A stretch of 64,000 nucleotides of DNA from Gordionus sp. m RMFG-2023 (lineage: Eukaryota; Nematomorpha; Gordioida; Chordodea; Parachordodidae). This document shows, one piece after another, positions 11,655 through 24,219 of the stretch (positions within the stretch are counted from its first letter, which is position 1; each line of letters starts with the position of its first letter). The notes under the pieces were generated by a model. The model searched no databases. It worked only from the letters and a program-made list of their open reading frames with translations, and was not told the DNA's origin. Made by a program: the position numbers and the translations under genes. The stretch is taken from the NCBI RefSeq assembly GCF_954871325.1, contig NC_088775.1, positions 61,605,561-61,669,560 on the forward strand, in the 5' to 3' direction.

Positions 11655-12747
11655 AGCCACTCTATAAATATTTTTTTTTTCATTCAAATAAAGATATTTT
11701 GAATATTATTTTATATAATTGGAATAATATATTCATGATCATAACTATGAGTTAATCTTAATTTAGGAACCTGGTTTCATGTGATCTGATGAATGGCCCT
11801 ATTTATAAGGCACTGTCAAAGTTAGGAATAAAAAATCGATATTTTAATTTTAACATCTTAAATTTGAAAGGTATCATGATAATTCATAATTCGCTAATAT
11901 TCTAATTATAATGATAAATTATTTTTATGCAAGGCCTAAATATAGTAAAATAAAGTTGATAAAAAACTGATGTTTCTGTTATTTTTACTAAATTTATAAG
12001 CCTTTATTTTTCTGGATCGCGAACCCTGAACCCAAACCCGAGGGTTCACATCACAGCCCTGATTATTGTAACCAACCATATTATTTTAATTTGTTCTTAT
12101 TATACTTTACTATATTAGATAAATAAAATAGTTATTAATTTAAAGAATTAAAATAATTTTAGTCAATCAAACATGTATTAAAAATTAAAAACATTTCGCC
12201 AAAAATGAACATAAATTTAGTTTTTCTAGTGTTATAAAAATAATTCTTTATTTTAAAATAAAAAAAATAATTTTAAAAGTATTTATTAGGTATTAAATGA
12301 TTTCATATTAACTAAAAAATGAACCGTAAAATGCTGAACTCATTTAAACAATTCAGGCCAGGCTTTTTTATAAATCTAGGCCGGGCCAAGCAATCGTTGA
12401 GCTCAGATTTACATAAAAAAATTCTATGAAATATATATTATAATTTATTCTATTTACTATTTTATGTAAAATATTCTTAAGGCTGTGTCCTAAATATATT
12501 GAAAAATATAACCTCAAAATTTATAAATTTTCGCAAATTAATAAAATTATGAAACATGCCTGAAATCTTTAATTATTTTTTAAACTTTTGTAAAATTTAA
12601 AATAGAAAAACGAAAAAAAAAGAAAGAAAAAAAGGAGAATAAAATACGAAAAATAACAATGCCACCAAATACTTTAATAATACTTACTAGTTTTTTTTAA
12701 TATAAATCACACAAATTTATAAATTTTAAGCCTTTTATTAAAATTTA
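11655..12747. other. AT-rich stretch with small hAT-type end fragments
   Basis: No gene is seen. At 12010-12060 there is a GC-richer piece (GAACCCTGAACCCAAACCC) ending CAGCCCTG, which looks like one end of another hAT family. At 12334-12405 a short palindrome, CTGAACTC ... GAGCTCAG with inner GGCCAGGC/GGCCGGGCC, looks like a tiny MITE. I found no partner ends or target duplications for them. Confidence 0.4.
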
Positions 12748-12959
12748 TTTATATCTAGACATGTGCGCCGACAGCATTATCGGCGACGGCGTTTCTTTTT
12801 TTGAAACGATCGGCAGGCGGCGTCAAATATTTTTATTACTTAATTTTTTATTAAAATTATAAATTCATTGGAAACACTTTTAAAACAAAATTTATGCTTT
12901 ATGTTTATGTTTATAACTAATTTAATGATTTTATTAAGTTATAATTATCATGTATAAAT

Positions 12960-14900
12960 ATTATTTTATTTAGATTTATAGGACATAATAATGATCTTTT
13001 AGATTTCAGAGTGAGCCCAGCTATGGAAAATACACGCTCGCTGGGTGTGCTCGTAGCTTGAACGCACAGGACCTTTCAAGCTAATATTGAAAGTTTAGGA
13101 AGATCCAATACTCTTATCTTACAAAAATCTAAGATATCTTTTATCTCTAAATTATAAGGCGAAAATAATGCATAACACTCTTTTTCTAGACTAGTAGTCT
13201 TGTTGTTCCAGATTATTGTTATGAATAGATGTTTCGTAGCCAATGACTTAACAAAATCGAATTGAAGCAACTTCCATAGTTTTACATTCGGTTAATTCGT
13301 CCGTGTAAGGCAACAGAGAGGTAGCGTGTTGAAATAAAAATTGCAAAGGAGTAATATTATATTCATTTATTATGTTTATAGATTGAAAATGTGAATCCAA
13401 AAGTGCTCCTAACACCTAAGTAAAAAAATAAAACAAAGAGAAATAATATTTTAAAAAAAAACTAATTTATGTATTTTAAAATACTACCTGAAGATCGGTT
13501 ATTGGAAATCTATGATCAAATTTAGTAAGCATATTTCGTTTAAGGGATGCTATGAGAGGACTATCGCAATCTTTTACAATTAAATGATTTTTAATTTCAC
13601 TACGAAATAAATAATAAGAATAAATTTATACTAACTCATTTTTGGAAGGATAAAAATTCAACAGTTTCCAAGGTTTTAAGAAAATTTAAAAGTTCATGAA
13701 CCAAGTCCCATTCGGAGTTAAATAAATTAAGATCCGGTTTCTCCATTCTATTTAATAGAATATTTATAATATTCACTTTCCAGCATTATTAAAATACTAT
13801 GCAATTTTAAGGTTTTATGTTTTTTCTGATATGATTTTTGATTTGCACTATCATCATCAAACCCAAAACGATCTTCATAAATAAGGATCATTATCATCCA
13901 AATCTATAATATCCGATGTAAATGATATCGATTCAAAACATTTCCTATTTTTGATATCGTTTATATTTTCAAAATCCGCTGTTTTGAATCTTAAGGCAAC
14001 TATAATTTCTCTCACTTTTTAATGAGATTTTCTATTTTATTAACTTTTTTATTCCATAGACTGTCACTAGATTATGTAATCCATGTCCCAAACACAAATG
14101 ATGGTCATATTCTCCTAGACCAACACTTTTCTTTACATTGGGACTTGCATCAGTAACCATTTGAATTTTCTTGCTCCCTAAACCAAATTCATTTTCAACT
14201 TTTTCAGCGGTATGCTTTTGAGTGACATGATGTGTCGCCAATGTATAAAATACTATTATCTATTTCGTGAAATGTAAAGGTAATATAATTTCGCCGTCTA
14301 TATTTGTCAGTCTATATATCAAAAGTTATAGCACAAAATTTTGGACCTATATAATTTGTTGATATATGTATGCTTTCATTAATACACATCATCTAATCCA
14401 CTAAGGCTAAGTGTTGTTCTATCTGGTAAATCTTTTGTATCTGAAATAATGCCATATTCCCCATAAAAATAAAAACATGATGCCTTAAAAAAATTCTAAA
14501 TGTGAGATGAGATCAGTTTTATTTAAATATTCTATAAAATAATTTGATATTTTAACGGTTAAAATAAAAATTAAGATTGACCTACAAAAATTATATTTAC
14601 AAATAACCTTTAGAAAATCTTGTACTATTATTTATAGAAGAGGCATTCAATCCTTGCAATACATGAGAACATAATTCCTTACCTTTTATCTTTTATAGGG
14701 TCAGTTGTATCTTTTACAATGGGTTTGAAAAATAATTTTAAATTTTGTTCAGATATTTCTTCTTTACATGATAAGTCATGTTTGTCAAGTAAATGTTTTA
14801 TGTTTGGTGTGCTGATATTTTTTGAAAAAATTTGATTAAATAACTAATTAAAAATTCACAAATATTTTAAAAATAATCAAAAATTTACTCTGAAAATGAA
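12960..14900 (-). pseudogene. hAT transposase remnant of the outer element
   Basis: Read on the minus strand. A degenerate N-terminal part lies near 14700-14830 (KHLLDKHDLSCKEE, DTTDPIKDK). The core lies near 14030-14240 (MVTDASPNVKKSV with a catalytic-type Asp, then HHLCLGHGLHNLV). The C-terminal hAT dimerisation motif lies near 12990-13060 (ATSTPSERVFSIAGLTL). The last is the most diagnostic hATC signature. Pieces are in different frames with stops between them, so it is inactive. The open frame 13076-13270 is the region just before hATC. Confidence 0.75.
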
Positions 14901-14923
14901 TAATTATTTTCACCCATTATCAA

Positions 14924-15157
14924 TTGCTATTTACAAGCATATATTACAAGACTTTATCTGCAGCAACACTGGTTCTCTTATTATTTGTGCCAGTTTTAAA
15001 TATTAAGGATCCAAAATGTTTCCATGCAAAAGAAGGTTTTGCTTGCAAGGATACACTGTATTTTGTTACAGGGTATTGCATTGCTGCATCTATAATTGTT
15101 TTAGTCCTGCTATGTTTATATATATACAATGGGAATAAAATAAAAATCATTAATTAA
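14924..15157 (+). CDS. Small open frame with two membrane segments, origin unknown
   Basis: 77 codons, MLFTSIYYKT to a TAA stop. Two hydrophobic segments are clear: about residues 13-27 (AATLVLLLFVPVL) and 47-68 (VTGYCIAASIIVLVLLCLY), separated by a loop with three Cys (CFHAKEGFACK, and another within the second segment). It lies on the opposite strand to the transposase of the hAT that encloses it, between that transposase's N-terminal remnant and the nested hAT at 15255. I do not recognise the family. It could be a captured host exon, a real small membrane protein, or chance. A CAG-type acceptor could also open it further upstream. Confidence 0.35.
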   Translation: MLFTSIYYKTLSAATLVLLLFVPVLNIKDPKCFHAKEGFACKDTLYFVTGYCIAASIIVLVLLCLYIYNGNKIKIIN

Positions 15158-15934
15158 AATATCCTTTTATGATAAAAAATAAATTTTATATAAGTTGTAG
15201 ATTGCATTAAAGAAATATTGTATTACTCCTTATATAATAATTGATAGTCTTATACAGTGTTGTAGCGCGCTACTTTTTTCAGTAGCGGTAGCTTTAGCTG
15301 GCTACTTTTTTTAGAAAATAGCGATAGCCGTAGCTCGCTACTAATTTAGAAAGTAGCGAAGTAGCGCGCTATTTCGCTACTTTCAATTTTACATAATATA
15401 CATCTAAAAAATATTTTTTATTAAATCTAAAATTATAATCCTTTTATTTAATTTAATTTTGAAATTTATATTTAAAAATATACATTATAAATGTAGTTAG
15501 CATTATAAATCTAGTTATTAAAAATGTGTGAGATTGTTGAAGATAGCGAAATTTCTTTGGAAAATGAGAAAAATATAGATTATCCTTTCTATAATATTAA
15601 TATATAGTATTAATATAAAATTCGAAATTATAAAATCTTTATTTACCATAATTTAATGCTATTTTAATATTTTATTATAAATGAATTTAAATTTCAGATA
15701 AATTTAAATTTTGAAAATTAAAAAGGTATTCTTCTTTTTTTACTAATACAATCGCTTTATATAAATTAGATTTCCAGATTTGTATGATGATGATAATGTA
15801 ATAGCTGCTATCGTTCATCCTAGTTTGAAGTTAAATTGGCCATAAAATAATTTAACTGAATCTAAAGGGCAACTTGATAGGCTGATGGTAACGTTAAAAA
15901 ATGCCATGCCTAACTACGATACTAAAATACTGTA

Positions 15935-18900
15935 GGGTCATTCCACGTCAAATCGACCAAAAAAACGCGATTTTCTGACGACCATCTTTAAAATAAACGA
16001 AACTTGGCATGATAGTTATTTATTTTGTATATTTTTGTAAATTCTAAATTTTTGAGTGCTAGCTCAACCAAATCCAAAGATATACGCCTTCAAAGTAGAG
16101 AATCGCATAATGCGTGATTTCTTAAATCTTGTTTTTCTTAAAAAATACTTAAGATAAAATTACAAATAATATATCATTTTATAGCCCTTAAAATTTTACA
16201 TTGGAAAATATTAAAAAAAAATTAAAAAATTTTAAGTGTTTTTGTATTTCCGGTAAAAATAAAAAATTAACATTCCTGGGAAGGGATATTTTTTTGGTGT
16301 TGATACTCTCTAAAAATGTTTATTACCTTTATATTAAACTATTTAATGAAAAATCACGATAGCCATTTTTGTTTTTTTAATTTTATTAAAATTTTTATTA
16401 TTTTTATAAATAAAAAAGGATAATATAGATGGCGTTATATTAATTTTAACAATAATATATTTAATTTAATAAAAATATGTTTTATATCGGTATTAAAATT
16501 AAAAAAAATCGATTAAATATAACCAGTATGATGTCTTGGGGCAATAAGGAAGCGGCCCATACGGATATGGTTATTAGGACGCTATATTTTAAAATAAACA
16601 TATAAAATTTCATATACAAACAATTATAAAATAAAATACCTCTTGTTATTATCTTATCCCATTTTGCACTTATTAATAGAATTTCCTGAAGCGATAATTT
16701 ATAGGTACGTCCTGTCACTGTTAAAGATCTACTATCGTTATTATTTGATTCATGGGCAACCATATTTTTTCCTCAATTGTGGGATAAAAGAAGGATGGTG
16801 ATGGTCCATGGGGATGTAAAAAGGAAATATATATCTCCTCAGTATTTTCATTCTTTTTCAGTACTGTGGCTAACCACCAAAAATCGTCATAAACACATGT
16901 TACGAATCCTTTAATATCAGCAAAACACAAATTATCGGCAAAAGACAAATCGGCATTTGAGATATTATTAATTTGAAAGTCCTTTGCATATGAATATATT
17001 TTTGATTTAAGTTTACTTAAACTCAAAGGAAAAACAGCATGTATTTCCCGAGTTCCTGGAATGGGACGAGCTAAATTGAATTTTTCTCGTAGTTTAATCT
17101 CTTCTAAATTGTATTGTTCGTTGGTTATATACGTAAAATTTACTGATGGCATATTTTGTTTTGCAAACTGATATAAATCAACTGGTGTTAAAATGTGTCC
17201 AGAACTGGTGCGCTGAAGGCTTGAACGTGCTGCTAATCTTTTTAATGTTTCAGGCCGTGACATGGACCTTTTCCATGAGATGTAGCTGAAAAATGTCATT
17301 CAGCTGCTACACCAAAATCTGATTCATGATAACACAGATTTAAGAAATTTTTGCTGTTTTTATATTAAGCAGCCGATCCATCAGAGCAGTAATAGATTTT
17401 ACATGGCTTTTTGTTAAAAAGATTGGTCAAAAATTTTATCATTTCAGTCTGGTATAAATGTACTGCAATAACATCATGTTGAAGTGACTCTGATATTACC
17501 ACATAATTAAGGTTTTCTATATTGTTATTATTATTATAATATGCTATCATAGGATGGATAGTGGCCTGATTATTATTCCAGTGAAATCCTTGAACAGCGT
17601 CTTGGATTACAAAGGCATAATTTTCAGAGAAATCACAAATTATCATAAATTCATTTTGTTGTAAAAAATGTTTAAGTTTTGAAATATATGATGACTGATT
17701 GGTAGCGATAAAGGAATGACGTAACATAGGTGGAATTTTTTCTAAAAATAAAATTAAAAATTCTTGAGAAGATTTTGTTATTGTTTCCAGATTAGTTCTA
17801 TCAACAGACACCCACTGTTTAAAGGATATATGATCTATGTCATTTTGGGCAAATACAACATCTAATTGTTTTCTAATTGAGAATGTGCCTGGACAATAGT
17901 TACAATCTCCTAAATAACAAATAGGGAGTGCTGGATTGCATATTGTTTGAGCTAAAATATTTTTATAGTTATGTAATGGATATTCTGGCATAGCTAATAG
18001 TTTTGCCAAATTAGCATCTTCACAAACACACACACTGTGTGTTCCACTGGCTCCAGCCAGAATACAATTTTTTGGCCATAAATCTGCAAATTTAGAAAAT
18101 CCAACTTTAATTATCGGGTACCTCTCTTTAAATCGTTCATATAATTCTTTTAAATTGTATAAAATTAATCTTTTTTGAGACTGCTCTCTTTTTCCCTTGA
18201 TCATTATGTATTTATAGTCTTTTTTCCCGGGCATCGCGCGACTGACTTCATCAGAAGAGTAAAATTTTTCTATAATATTCACGGTTTCTTGATCAATTGT
18301 TCGCCCAGGTTTTATATTGGGAGATGACATAAATCCTTTTAATTCTATTAGTTTTTTTGATTTTCTTACCAAGTAATTCGTGGCTTTGAACTCCATCTCA
18401 ATTTTTTAGAGGTCCAAGAAGGGGGAAGTTGATATTTTTTTTCCTTAGAAATAATTGGATAATGATGTTTTAAATTTTGAAGAAGTTCGTCATTTTTATT
18501 ATTTTGTATATCAAACTCAGGAAGGCTGCTTCTTAATATGTTTTGACTTATTGCTTTTGTTATTTTTTTAAGTTTTTCTTGCGGATATTTCTTTTCTTTT
18601 TTATTGGGGATTGGCCTATTTCTTCTAGCGATACATTTATTATATCCAAAGTTGAACTGGATGGGGCTAGTTCGGGCTCTTCATTTTCAGATATATCCTC
18701 AATGGATTCCATATTTATCAAATATAAGCGACATGAGTGACATAATGATTGGCCTATTGTTAATAAACCTTTGGATTTTTTAATCATCTTTGGTGTAACC
18801 TAATTTTATATATAATAAAAATAATCACGATATCCAATAATAAAAAAGATATTATATTAGTAAAAATCCAGAATCTAAAATTAAAAAGGTTTTAATCCAT

Positions 18901-19879
18901 AATATAAATAAACTTACCTTTTGTAGATTTTTTGAAATAGACTTATGGCCTTCTCTAATGAATGGATTACTACACAATGATTTCATTATTACAATTTTTT
19001 AAATTAAAAAAAAAAATTTTTTTTAATCCTTATGTACTTTTCAATCATGATTGATAATTAAATTTCCTATTTATCGATATAAAAATTTAATAGAAAGAAA
19101 GGAATGAAAAATAAAATGATAAATCTTTAATTTCAAATAATAACGATAGTAGATCCAGAAGTGTGAAATATATACAAATTACGGCCTCAAGAATTTCTAT
19201 TTAAGCGCAAAATGGATTGCGATAAATAGATATATTTTTATTAATAGCTTGAATATAATTTTAAAGTATCTTTATATGGGCCGCTTCCTCATTTATTGCC
19301 CCAGGACATCATACTGGTTATACTTAATCGATTTCTTTTGATTTTAATACCGATATAAAATATATTATTATTAAATATAATATATTATTAATAAATTTAG
19401 TATAACGCCATCTATATTATCCTTTTTTATTTACAAAAATAATAAAAATTTTAATAAAATTAAAAAAACAAAAACGCTATCGAGATTTTTCATTAAATAG
19501 TTTAATATAAAGGTAATAAACATTTTTAGAGAGTATCAACACCAAAAAAAATCCCTTCCCAGAATGTTAATTTTTATTTTTACCGGAAATACAAAAACAC
19601 TTAAAATTTTTTAACTTTTTTATAATATTTTCCAATGTAAAATTTTAAGGGCTATAAAGTGATATATTATTTATAATTCTATCTTAAGTATTTTTTAAGA
19701 AAAACAAGATATAAGAAATCACGCATTATGCGATTCTCTACTTTGAAGGCGTATATCTTTGGATCTGGTTGAGCTGGAGCTCTAAAATTTGGATTTTATT
19801 AACATTTACAACATAAATAACTAACATGCCAAGTTTCATTCATTTTTGAGATGGTCGGCCGAATCACTGGTCGATTTGT
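15935..19879 (-). mobile_element. DDE transposon with ~750-bp inverted ends, copy B (carries transposase)
   Basis: The left end starts GGGTCATTCCACGTCAAATC. The right end has the inverse GGTCGATTTG near 19868-19879 and then diverges, so its last ~15 bp are lost. The arms are about 15935-16753 and 19130-19879. Between them lies a minus-strand transposase gene. I recognise the protein as one that recurs in invertebrate genomes, usually annotated as uncharacterised; I cannot give a superfamily name with confidence. No clear target duplication was seen. It is inserted in the hAT at 15255-20325. Confidence 0.85.
16600..18986 (-). pseudogene. DDE transposase of the fold-back family, degraded
   Basis: Exon 1 is 18986-18918 (MKSLCSNPFIREGHKSIS), followed by a 118-bp GT-AG intron (18917-18800). 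Exon 2 resumes at 18799 and includes LCHSCRL, which with the first Cys looks like an N-terminal zinc-binding region. Then come NYLVRKSKKLIELKG and KPGRTIDQETVNIIEKFY (DNA-binding-like), GFSKFADLWPKNC, GASGTHSVCVC, a first catalytic-type Asp in CDFSENYAF, a second in YYCSDGSAA, and HGKGPC. The C-terminal part has KRLAARSSLQR, FVTCVYDDFWWLATVL, FLHPHGPSPSFFYP and TGRTYKLSLQE. At least two frame shifts (near 18570 and 18400) and two stops (about 17365 and 17305, both explicable as C-to-T changes) inactivate it. The C-terminal ~40 codons lie inside the left terminal inverted repeat. Confidence 0.8.
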
Positions 19880-20734
19880 CAGTAGCAAGATCGAAACCGC
19901 GGCCTTCCATAGATGATTTTTTTTGAAATAAATAATATTATTGAATCTCTAGATGCTTTTTTAAAATCTAAAAATACTCATTTAAATATTTTTATGTTTT
20001 TTTCATATAAAAAGTGTTTATTAAATTTAATACTGTGTTGCGCTCAAGTGCTAGTGCTGAACGATTATTTAGTATGGCAAAGCTTATACTTTCTGATCAT
20101 CGCTCTAGATTTGGGGATGACAGTACCGAAATGTTATTATTATTAAGGTGCAATAATAAATAAATTATATATATATATATATATATGTAACAAATTTCAA
20201 GTTTTTATACCAATATTTTATTTGTGGAAATAAAGTTACGTAAAAAATATTTTAAAAAAAAATCAAAATAGCGTAAAAAGTAGCTAATAGCGCGGTACTT
20301 TTAAAAGTAGCGTTTAACAACACTGGTCTTATACAAAATATTTGAAACATCAAAAATTAAAAGAATAAAATATAAAATAATATTTAAATACCATTTCTGT
20401 AAATTACTATTCTAATCTTATCTTATCTACCACGTTGGTCACAGACTTGCCCAAAGTGAGTGAACGTTATTATATTGATTGTTACAAATCAAATGTTTTT
20501 ATAGCAAACAAAATTTATTAATTTTAAAAAATAAAATAGCATTTTTTAATAATTCAAAAATATTTAATATTATTTTTCTTCTAATTACAATTCATAAATA
20601 ATATAAAAAATAAATATTAATTTAATAATAAAAAATATGTATCACACCGCCATGTCGCCCATTTTTACATCGGCGTCGTCAAAAATCATCGGGGACGTCG
20701 TATTTAACCGGCGGCGCATATGTCTATTTATATC

Positions 20735-22508
20735 TAATATTTTAAAAAAATATTTGGAAATGATGAAAAATGATTTAGAACACTATTATATTTTAGCATT
20801 AAAAATAGCTTATGTTATTTTTTCTTCAAAATTAAATAAATTTAATTATTTATATTTTTGATATTTAGGACACAGCCTAAAGTAACAACTTTTAATGTGG
20901 GATATTTTGGCCTGAACATATATAAAGAAGTTCAGGAGCTAAACATGAAGGTAAGCGGCATATACATTTCCAAGTCCATGGTGATTTGGGAAATTTTAAG
21001 ACCAAAGTATCCTTTGTAATTTTTTAAAAATTTAAGATAATATAGTCAAAATTTTTAATTTCTATGAGATTACACTCCAAATAAAAATTACCTACCAAAA
21101 AATAAAGTTTGTAAAGCCTCTCAAACATTTTTTTTTGAGTTGGCCATTTTATGGCTTAAACTTGGCCGAAGTTTTAGATGTAAAGGCTTTTGTAAATTTA
21201 AATATCTCATTGTCATTCTTTTCCAATCAATAATTAGGGGTGATTTGGAGATAACCTGAGTTAAGTCTGAAAACTGCATGAATTGAATCCGGCAAAATTG
21301 CAAAATTCAATTTTTGTTTTTACTTTTTATATTTTATAAAAAAATGCCATAAAAATGAATAAGTCTATTCATATTATGAATACATAAAATATATTTTTGT
21401 ACAATTACAAATATAAGCAGTAGTTGATTTGTCTACTTCTAACAAATCTTAACTTACTAGAATTTAAGAGAATGAATATTTTAGAATAGAAAAACGTTTT
21501 GTAATACATTTTATAAGAAAAGATAGTAAAGAAGTATTCCGAATATATTTTTAAATCCAAAAGCTTAAAATTAAAAAGGCAGTAAATTAATCTTTTAAGC
21601 AGTATTAATAAATTTTTGGTCAGTTAATTACACAAAAGGGCGGTATTTTTATTATCAAAGAAATAAATAATTTTGGCAACATGAAAATGTTATATTTCAA
21701 AGTTGTTTAGTATTTAAATAAATATCTCTTTTTATTATAAATTATCATGTATAAAATTAACATATAAAATATTAAAAAATTACCAAATTTACAAATAAAA
21801 TATCAAAAATGTGATTCATTAAGGAATTGCAGTTTAAATAATTTAAGAATGCCATATGATTACACATAAATAATTTAAATAAAATAGGGCAATTGCAGAT
21901 TCCTATTCCCTAATCTTAATTCTTATAAAGTACCTTTAATTACCCTATTTCTTGTTTCTAATACTATAATGCTGGTGTTTAAACCCTTTATATAATGTAT
22001 TTTTATCTAGCCATTTAGTTTTAAAATATTTAACAGTCAGGAACAACTGTTGCTCAGTCTTCAATAAATATTTCAGAGGCTTTATTAAAAAATGAATTGG
22101 TTTTGAGATAATTACAGATATTTTATTAGTCAGCAAAAACAAATAATAATTCTATTTCTGCAGTTTTTTTTAACATGGTTTTCCATCCTTACAAAAATAC
22201 CAGGTTTATAGTAACTAGATAAATCTGAACAGCACATTTCAAAGTTAATGTTCAAAAAAATTAAAACTTAGAAAGTAAATAAAAAAACTAAAAAATTAAC
22301 TGACCAAAGATTTTAAATACCTACCAAATATTTTTTTATATTGCTCATTAAATTTAAATAATGTTCATTTTGATTAATTTTACGAGCCATTTCTTATTAA
22401 AAAACTGTCTCAATAAATTTTTGTTTTTTAAATAAAATAGATTAGTTTTTAGAAAAAATTTTCAATATCAGATTGGTGAAAAAAAATTGACCTAGTTGTC
22501 TGATAAAT
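20735..22508. other. Unassigned AT-rich region; one possible exon
   Basis: At 20884-21019 the plus strand reads TTFNVGYFGLNIYKEVQEL and on to a stop, an open stretch that is less AT-rich than its surroundings. On the minus strand 21121-21303 is open (MQFCRIQFMQFSDLTQ). Neither is recognisable, and no inverted ends frame them. 21310-22500 shows nothing. Confidence 0.3.
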
Positions 22509-23594
22509 CTAGGGTTACCAGATTTTCCTTAGTGTAAAAGAGGAATTATTTTTATTGCATTTATATAATATATCAATAATATTAAATAATTAACAATTAT
22601 TTTTTACTCTATATATTTTTTATTCTTTTTTAAATTGTGCTGTTGCTTGTAAAATAATTTAGCACATTCAGATATCCTCCATAATATATTTGGCCTTTCT
22701 ATAAAAATTTATAGAAATCTTGGCAAAACAAGTTAAAATTATAAATGCATATACTTGCTTTATAGATTTCATTTCACATATAATCTATTCCTCTCATTTG
22801 TCTAATAAATTGATTAGAGAAATGATTCTTTCAACATTTTCAATATGAGTTGATATACAAAAAATTATGTATACTATAATTAGCAGTTCACTATGATGTT
22901 CAAGGATTGGGAATATTTGACCCATTCATCATGAGGAAGAAGTTTTGCATATTCAATCCATCTTATTTTATTAGTAATAAACGATTTAAGGGCAATTAGT
23001 CTAACAACTTTGACTTATATAAGGAAAAATTTTTATTTTTCAAAAAATCTAGACTTTAAATCTGACTATTGAGAACATTTTTAATTATCATCCATTGAAT
23101 ACATTTTAAATCTTCTAGGGGTTTTGATTAAAAGTCAAAATATTAAATGCAACACCTATATATTTCAATAACTCAACTTAATCATTTTCTTTCTCAGGTG
23201 ATTTAATTTTTTCATCAAACACATGCATCAGGGTATGTGCAAACCTGAGGTATGTTTTATTTAAATCATCTTCAAAAAAGATTGTGATAATTGGTGGATT
23301 GATAATTTAACTCATACATTTCAAAAAATCGACACAGGGAAATAATGAAAGCCATCATATCTTTGAGTGCTATAACTAATAACAAAACGAGAATAGATTT
23401 TAAAAAATTTAAATGAAAAACAATGATGGAAAAAAAATATAGACAAACAATGATGACGTAATTGCAAAAATACTTCTCACGTAATAAAAATAATAATTTA
23501 TTTTTTATTTTTATAAAAGAAAACAGCTTAAAAAAAATTGGATGCCTGACATCTTAGAAATCTCAAAAGTGGACATGACATCTGGTAATCCTAG
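22509..23594. mobile_element. MITE-like non-autonomous hAT-type element
   Basis: The left end reads CTAGGGTTACCAGAT and the right end is the inverse of CTAGGATTACCAGAT, 14 of 15 positions matching. The 1.1 kb between has no intact frame; a minus-strand piece near 22930-23010 (KSFITNKIRWIEYAKLL) may be a transposase or host fragment. I could not find a matching 8-bp target duplication, so the superfamily is inferred from the end sequence only. Confidence 0.55.
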
Positions 23595-23776
23595 ATATTA
23601 ACCTTGAAAGTGATACCATAAATTAGCAGAGACTGCTGTGAAAAATTTAAAGAAAAAAAAATTTAACTAACAATATGTAGAAATAAACTTGATCTCCTAA
23701 AATTTAAGAAAATTTGTCATTATTATTTCCCATTTATATATTTTATAAGTTTTAGTAACATACCAGTAAAATATAT

Positions 23777-24213
23777 TAGAGATGTACTGAATCTTCTCTC
23801 TTTGGATCTGGATGTAGGCAGTTCTTTTCTTATTAATAATTCAATATGAATATAAAAGTAATCATAAAACAAAAAGGAAGATATTTTTTTTATAAATCTG
23901 AATTTATATATTAATCCTTATATATTTTTTATTATTTTGATGAATAAATGAATAATATTGCAATTACAATATAAATTCAAAGGATATACTGCATTTACAG
24001 TTTGCAAATTTAAGCAAAGGAGGGAATGAACCAAGGACATTTGGATTATTATACATCATCTCTAAATAAATATAATATCAAATACTGTTAATAAATCATA
24101 CTTATTTTTAAATGGTAATCTAATTTTAAAAAATTTTGCTACATTCTATATAAAAAAGATTGACAAAAGTTTTATAAAATATGGTGTGAAAAATTTGATT
24201 CAGTACATCTCCA
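23777..24213. mobile_element. MITE with TAGAGATGTACTGAATC ends
   Basis: The left end TAGAGATGTACTGAATC and the right end GATTCAGTACATCTCCA are inverse over 16-17 bp, about 437 bp apart. No coding sequence. Flanks AAATATAT and TTATTTTA do not match, so the target duplication is lost or misplaced. hAT-type by end sequence. Confidence 0.6.
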
Positions 24214-24219
24214 TTATTT

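Larger units (their letters stand above)
15523..20163 (+). pseudogene. hAT transposase remnant split by the DDE element
   Basis: N-terminal fragment at 15523 (MCEIVEDSEISLENEKN) and a mid-protein fragment at about 15775-15850 (DDDNVIAAIVHPSLKLNWP, typical of the region after the catalytic core). After the inserted element, at about 20022-20163, comes the C-terminal dimerisation motif (SSASAERLFSMAKLILSDH) and the natural end (LLLLRCNNK, stop). The catalytic core is deleted. The C-terminal motif is read in a different frame from the open frame that starts at 19913. Confidence 0.75.
15255..20325 (+). mobile_element. Middle hAT transposon of the nest
   Basis: The left end reads CAGTGTTGTAGCGCGCTAC and the right end is the inverse of CAGTGTTGTTAAACGCTAC. 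The 8-bp TSD GTCTTATA is perfect (15247-15254 and 20326-20333). Subterminal GTAGCGCGCTAC-type repeats occur several times at 15262-15380 and once near the right end. Without the inserted DDE element it is about 1.1 kb, so it is a deletion derivative. It is in the same TIR family as the hAT at 3680-11646 and the isolated end at 49193. Confidence 0.92.
12756..20726 (-). mobile_element. Outer hAT transposon of a three-level nest
   Basis: The left end reads TAGACATGTGCGCCGACAG and the right end is the inverse of TAGACATATGCGCCGCCGG. The 8-bp TSD TTTATATC is perfect on both sides (12748-12755 and 20727-20734). The subterminal GGCGACGGCG/CGGCGGCG stretches stand out in this AT-rich DNA. Without the nested hAT (15255-20325) the element is about 2.9 kb. 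Its own transposase remnant is on the minus strand at about 12960-14900. It contains an unexplained plus-strand frame at 14924-15157. Confidence 0.9.
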
